DNA from: Parerythrobacter_A sp963838735
Lineage (GTDB): Bacteria > Pseudomonadota > Alphaproteobacteria > Sphingomonadales > Sphingomonadaceae
Assembly: GCA_963838735.1 (NCBI GenBank)
Contig: CAWISG010000003.1
Location: forward strand, 310,001 to 374,000
Direction: 5' to 3'
DNA length: 64,000 nt
Both the position numbers and the translations under genes were made by a program. Every line of letters begins with the position of its first letter. Within the stretch, counting starts at the first letter, position 1. Of the stretch, positions 62,385 through 64,000 are shown one piece after another. The notes below the pieces were generated by a model. It searched no databases, was not told the origin of the DNA, and worked only from the letters and a program-made list of their open reading frames with translations.

Positions 62385-64000
62385 CCGACTTCCTCCTCGA
62401 ATTGCGGTCCGAAGAGATACCGGCGCGGATGCAAGCGGGTGCGCGCAAGGAACTGGAAAAGCTGTTCCGGCGCGAGATGGATGTTGCCGGGGTTCGGCAC
62501 GGCGAACTGACCGTCTGGTCCACTCCGCGCCGTCTTGCCCTGATCGCGCGCGATCTGCCCGATGCAACGCAGGCGGTCAGCGAGGAAATCAAGGGCCCGC
62601 CCGAAACCGCGCCGGACAAGGCCGTCGAAGGGTTCTGCCGCAAGAACGGCCTGACGCGCGACCGGCTGGAAGTGCGCGACGTGAAGGGCCGCCCGACGCT
62701 GTTCGCCGTGTTGGACACGCCGGGCCGCGCGGTGGTGAATGTGCTGGCCGATACCATCCCCGCCATCATCCGCGATTTCCAATGGCCCAAGTCGATGCGC
62801 TGGGGCGGGGCGTCGATGAGCACCGAGAGTTTGCGCTGGGTGCGCCCGCTGTCGGGCATTGTCGCTTTGTTCGGCGATGCAATCGTCGAATGCGAAGCGC
62901 ATGGCGTGACGAGCGGCGCGGTGACGCTGGGGCACCGGTTCCATCATTCGGGCGATATCACGATTGGCGGCGCGGCCGATTACGCGATGAAACTGCGCGC
63001 GGGGCATGTGATTGTCGACCACGAAGAGCGCGCCGGTATCATCCGCGACGGTGCGGCCAAGGCAGCGCGCGATGCTGGGTTGATGCTGGTCGAGGACGAG
63101 GGGCTGGTGGTCGAGAACGCCGGCCTGACCGAATGGCCGGTCCCGCTGCTGGGCCGGTTCGACGCGGCGTTTCTCGACGTGCCGCCGGAGGTCATTCAGC
63201 TGACCGCGCGGGTGAACCAGAAGTATTTCGTATGCGAAGACGACGGGCGGCTGACCAACGCCTTTATCTGCACCGCCAATATCGAGGCGGCGGATGGCGG
63301 CGCCGCCATCGTCGAAGGCAACCGCAAGGTGCTGGCTGCAAGGCTGGCCGATGCGCGTTTCTTCTGGGAGCAGGACCGCAAGAAGACTTTGGCGGAACAC
63401 GCCGAGGGTCTGGCGCGGATCACCTTTCACGAGAAGCTGGGCACGGTCGCCGACAAGGTGGAGCGGGTCGCGAGGCTGGCGCGATGGCTGTGCGAGGAAG
63501 GGATTGTTGCCGAGGCGTCTCTTCAGTCTGGCACCACGCATAATTCCGTTCGCCCTGAGCTTGTCGAAGGGTCGTCCTTCACTTTGGGCGCTGCATCGAA
63601 AGAAAAGGGCAATGCTTCGACAGGCTCAGCACGAACGGTTGCGGAGCTCGCAGACCAAGCCGAGCAGGCGGCACGTCTGTGCAAGGCGGACCTTGTCACC
63701 GAGATGGTCGGAGAGTTTCCCGAATTGCAGGGGCTGATGGGCGGCTACTACGCCCGCGCCGAGGGTCTGCCCGACGCTGTTTCCGACGCGATCCGAGATC
63801 ACTACAAGCCGGTCGGGCAGGGTGACGAGGTGCCGACCGCGCCGGTGACGGTGGCGGTGAGTTTGGCGGACAAGCTGGATACGCTGGTCGGGTTCTTTGC
63901 AATTGATGAAAAACCGACTGGGTCGAAGGATCCGTTTGCTCTGCGTCGTGCGGCATTGGCTGTCATTCGCATGCTCGATAGCAACGATATCCGCCTCAAT
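62381..64000 (+). CDS. glyS: glycyl-tRNA synthetase beta subunit, with in-frame palindromic insert; cut by window edge
   Basis: The tRNA-binding beta subunit. It starts at GTG 62381 (MTDFLLELRSEEIPARM, the family N-terminus) inside the glyQ stop and stays open to the window end, 540 residues. FQWPKSMRWG, GHRFHHSGDITIG, QKYFVCEDDGRL and NRKVLAARLADARFFWEQD match GlyS. Residues 390-420 (VRPELVEG ... ASTGSART) come from a 91-bp palindromic element. On both sides the protein resumes normal GlyS sequence (KLGTVADKVERVARLARWLC before, RLCKADLVTEMVGEFPELQG after). The remainder of the protein, with the anticodon-binding domain, lies outside the window. Confidence 0.96.
   Translation, partial: MTDFLLELRSEEIPARMQAGARKELEKLFRREMDVAGVRHGELTVWSTPRRLALIARDLPDATQAVSEEIKGPPETAPDKAVEGFCRKNGLTRDRLEVRDVKGRPTLFAVLDTPGRAVVNVLADTIPAIIRDFQWPKSMRWGGASMSTESLRWVRPLSGIVALFGDAIVECEAHGVTSGAVTLGHRFHHSGDITIGGAADYAMKLRAGHVIVDHEERAGIIRDGAAKAARDAGLMLVEDEGLVVENAGLTEWPVPLLGRFDAAFLDVPPEVIQLTARVNQKYFVCEDDGRLTNAFICTANIEAADGGAAIVEGNRKVLAARLADARFFWEQDRKKTLAEHAEGLARITFHEKLGTVADKVERVARLARWLCEEGIVAEASLQSGTTHNSVRPELVEGSSFTLGAASKEKGNASTGSARTVAELADQAEQAARLCKADLVTEMVGEFPELQGLMGGYYARAEGLPDAVSDAIRDHYKPVGQGDEVPTAPVTVAVSLADKLDTLVGFFAIDEKPTGSKDPFALRRAALAVIRMLDSNDIRLN
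63548..63638. repeat. 91-bp palindromic element inserted in frame in glyS
   Basis: The left arm GTTCGCCCTGAGCTTGTCGA and the right arm CTTCGACAGGCTCAGCACGA plus ACGG are inverted repeats with a centre of about 40 bp. It starts on codon position 1 (codon 390) and is translated as VRPELVEG-SSFTLGAASKEKGN-ASTGSART without a stop. Same length, orientation and phase as in carA. Confidence 0.92.

Overview
The window is a contiguous, GC-rich, gene-dense chromosomal segment of an alphaproteobacterium. The gene content points to Sphingomonadales, probably the Erythrobacteraceae. The clues are a DUF6481 protein, the rpoD-dnaG-yqeY // carA-carB layout, MutL with an endonuclease motif, small DUF4170/DUF6122/DUF1206 proteins, and a family of short palindromic repeats whose translation reads VRPE(L/P)VEG...ST(S/G)S(x)RT. 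There is no prophage, plasmid, rRNA or CRISPR. Almost everything is core metabolism and cell-cycle machinery. This placement is an inference from gene content, not from a search.

Layout. 1-2.8 kb: truncated amidohydrolase, DUF6481 protein, leuA. 2.9-7.1 kb: yceI and ilvC-ilvN-ilvB, all on the minus strand, so an ilvBNC-yceI-leuA branched-chain amino acid unit. 7.1-14.2 kb: miaA // serB, nitroreductase, coq4, DUF6122, purL, a YdjM-like membrane protein. 14.3-20.7 kb: xseB-ispA-coaD, then a cyclophilin and queA-ABC exporter-tgt. 20.7-26.4 kb: rpsD, chorismate mutase, an SPOUT RNA methyltransferase, nrdR, a glycine-zipper protein, glyA, rpiB, a sterol-desaturase-like hydroxylase. 26.5-33.9 kb: an M28 peptidase, then rpoD, dnaG, a lipoprotein and yqeY. 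34-39.8 kb: carA, a DUF559 endonuclease cassette, carB, greA. 39.8-42 kb: a five-gene minus-strand set of small envelope/stress proteins behind a clear EcfG-type promoter. 42.1-45.3 kb: eno, ribH, tRNA-Lys(CTT), a small helix-turn-helix-like protein and a LuxR solo. 45.3-51.1 kb: the complete elongasome operon mreB-mreC-mreD-mrdA-rodA. 51.3-64 kb: mutL, MaoC, a glutaredoxin-MauE fusion, DUF1206, ychF, an SDR with a Tat-like leader, pth, rplY, two tandem TraB/GumN proteins, a membrane protein with its XRE regulator, and glyQ-glyS (glyS runs off the end).

Three things stand out. First, a 91-bp palindromic element occurs in several intergenic places and also twice inside essential genes, carA and glyS. 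Both in-gene copies start on a codon boundary and are read in the same phase, adding about 30 residues without breaking the frame. This is comparable in logic to Rickettsia palindromic elements. Second, carA and carB are separated by an antisense DUF559 (Vsr-like) endonuclease gene flanked by G/C-rich hairpin repeats, a REP/BIME-like arrangement with an endonuclease in place of the usual transposase. Third, seven otherwise intact genes (leuA, yceI, the M28 peptidase, carA, mutL and both TraB genes) carry one-base frameshifts. The number, and the presence of essential genes among them, makes sequencing or assembly error the likeliest explanation.
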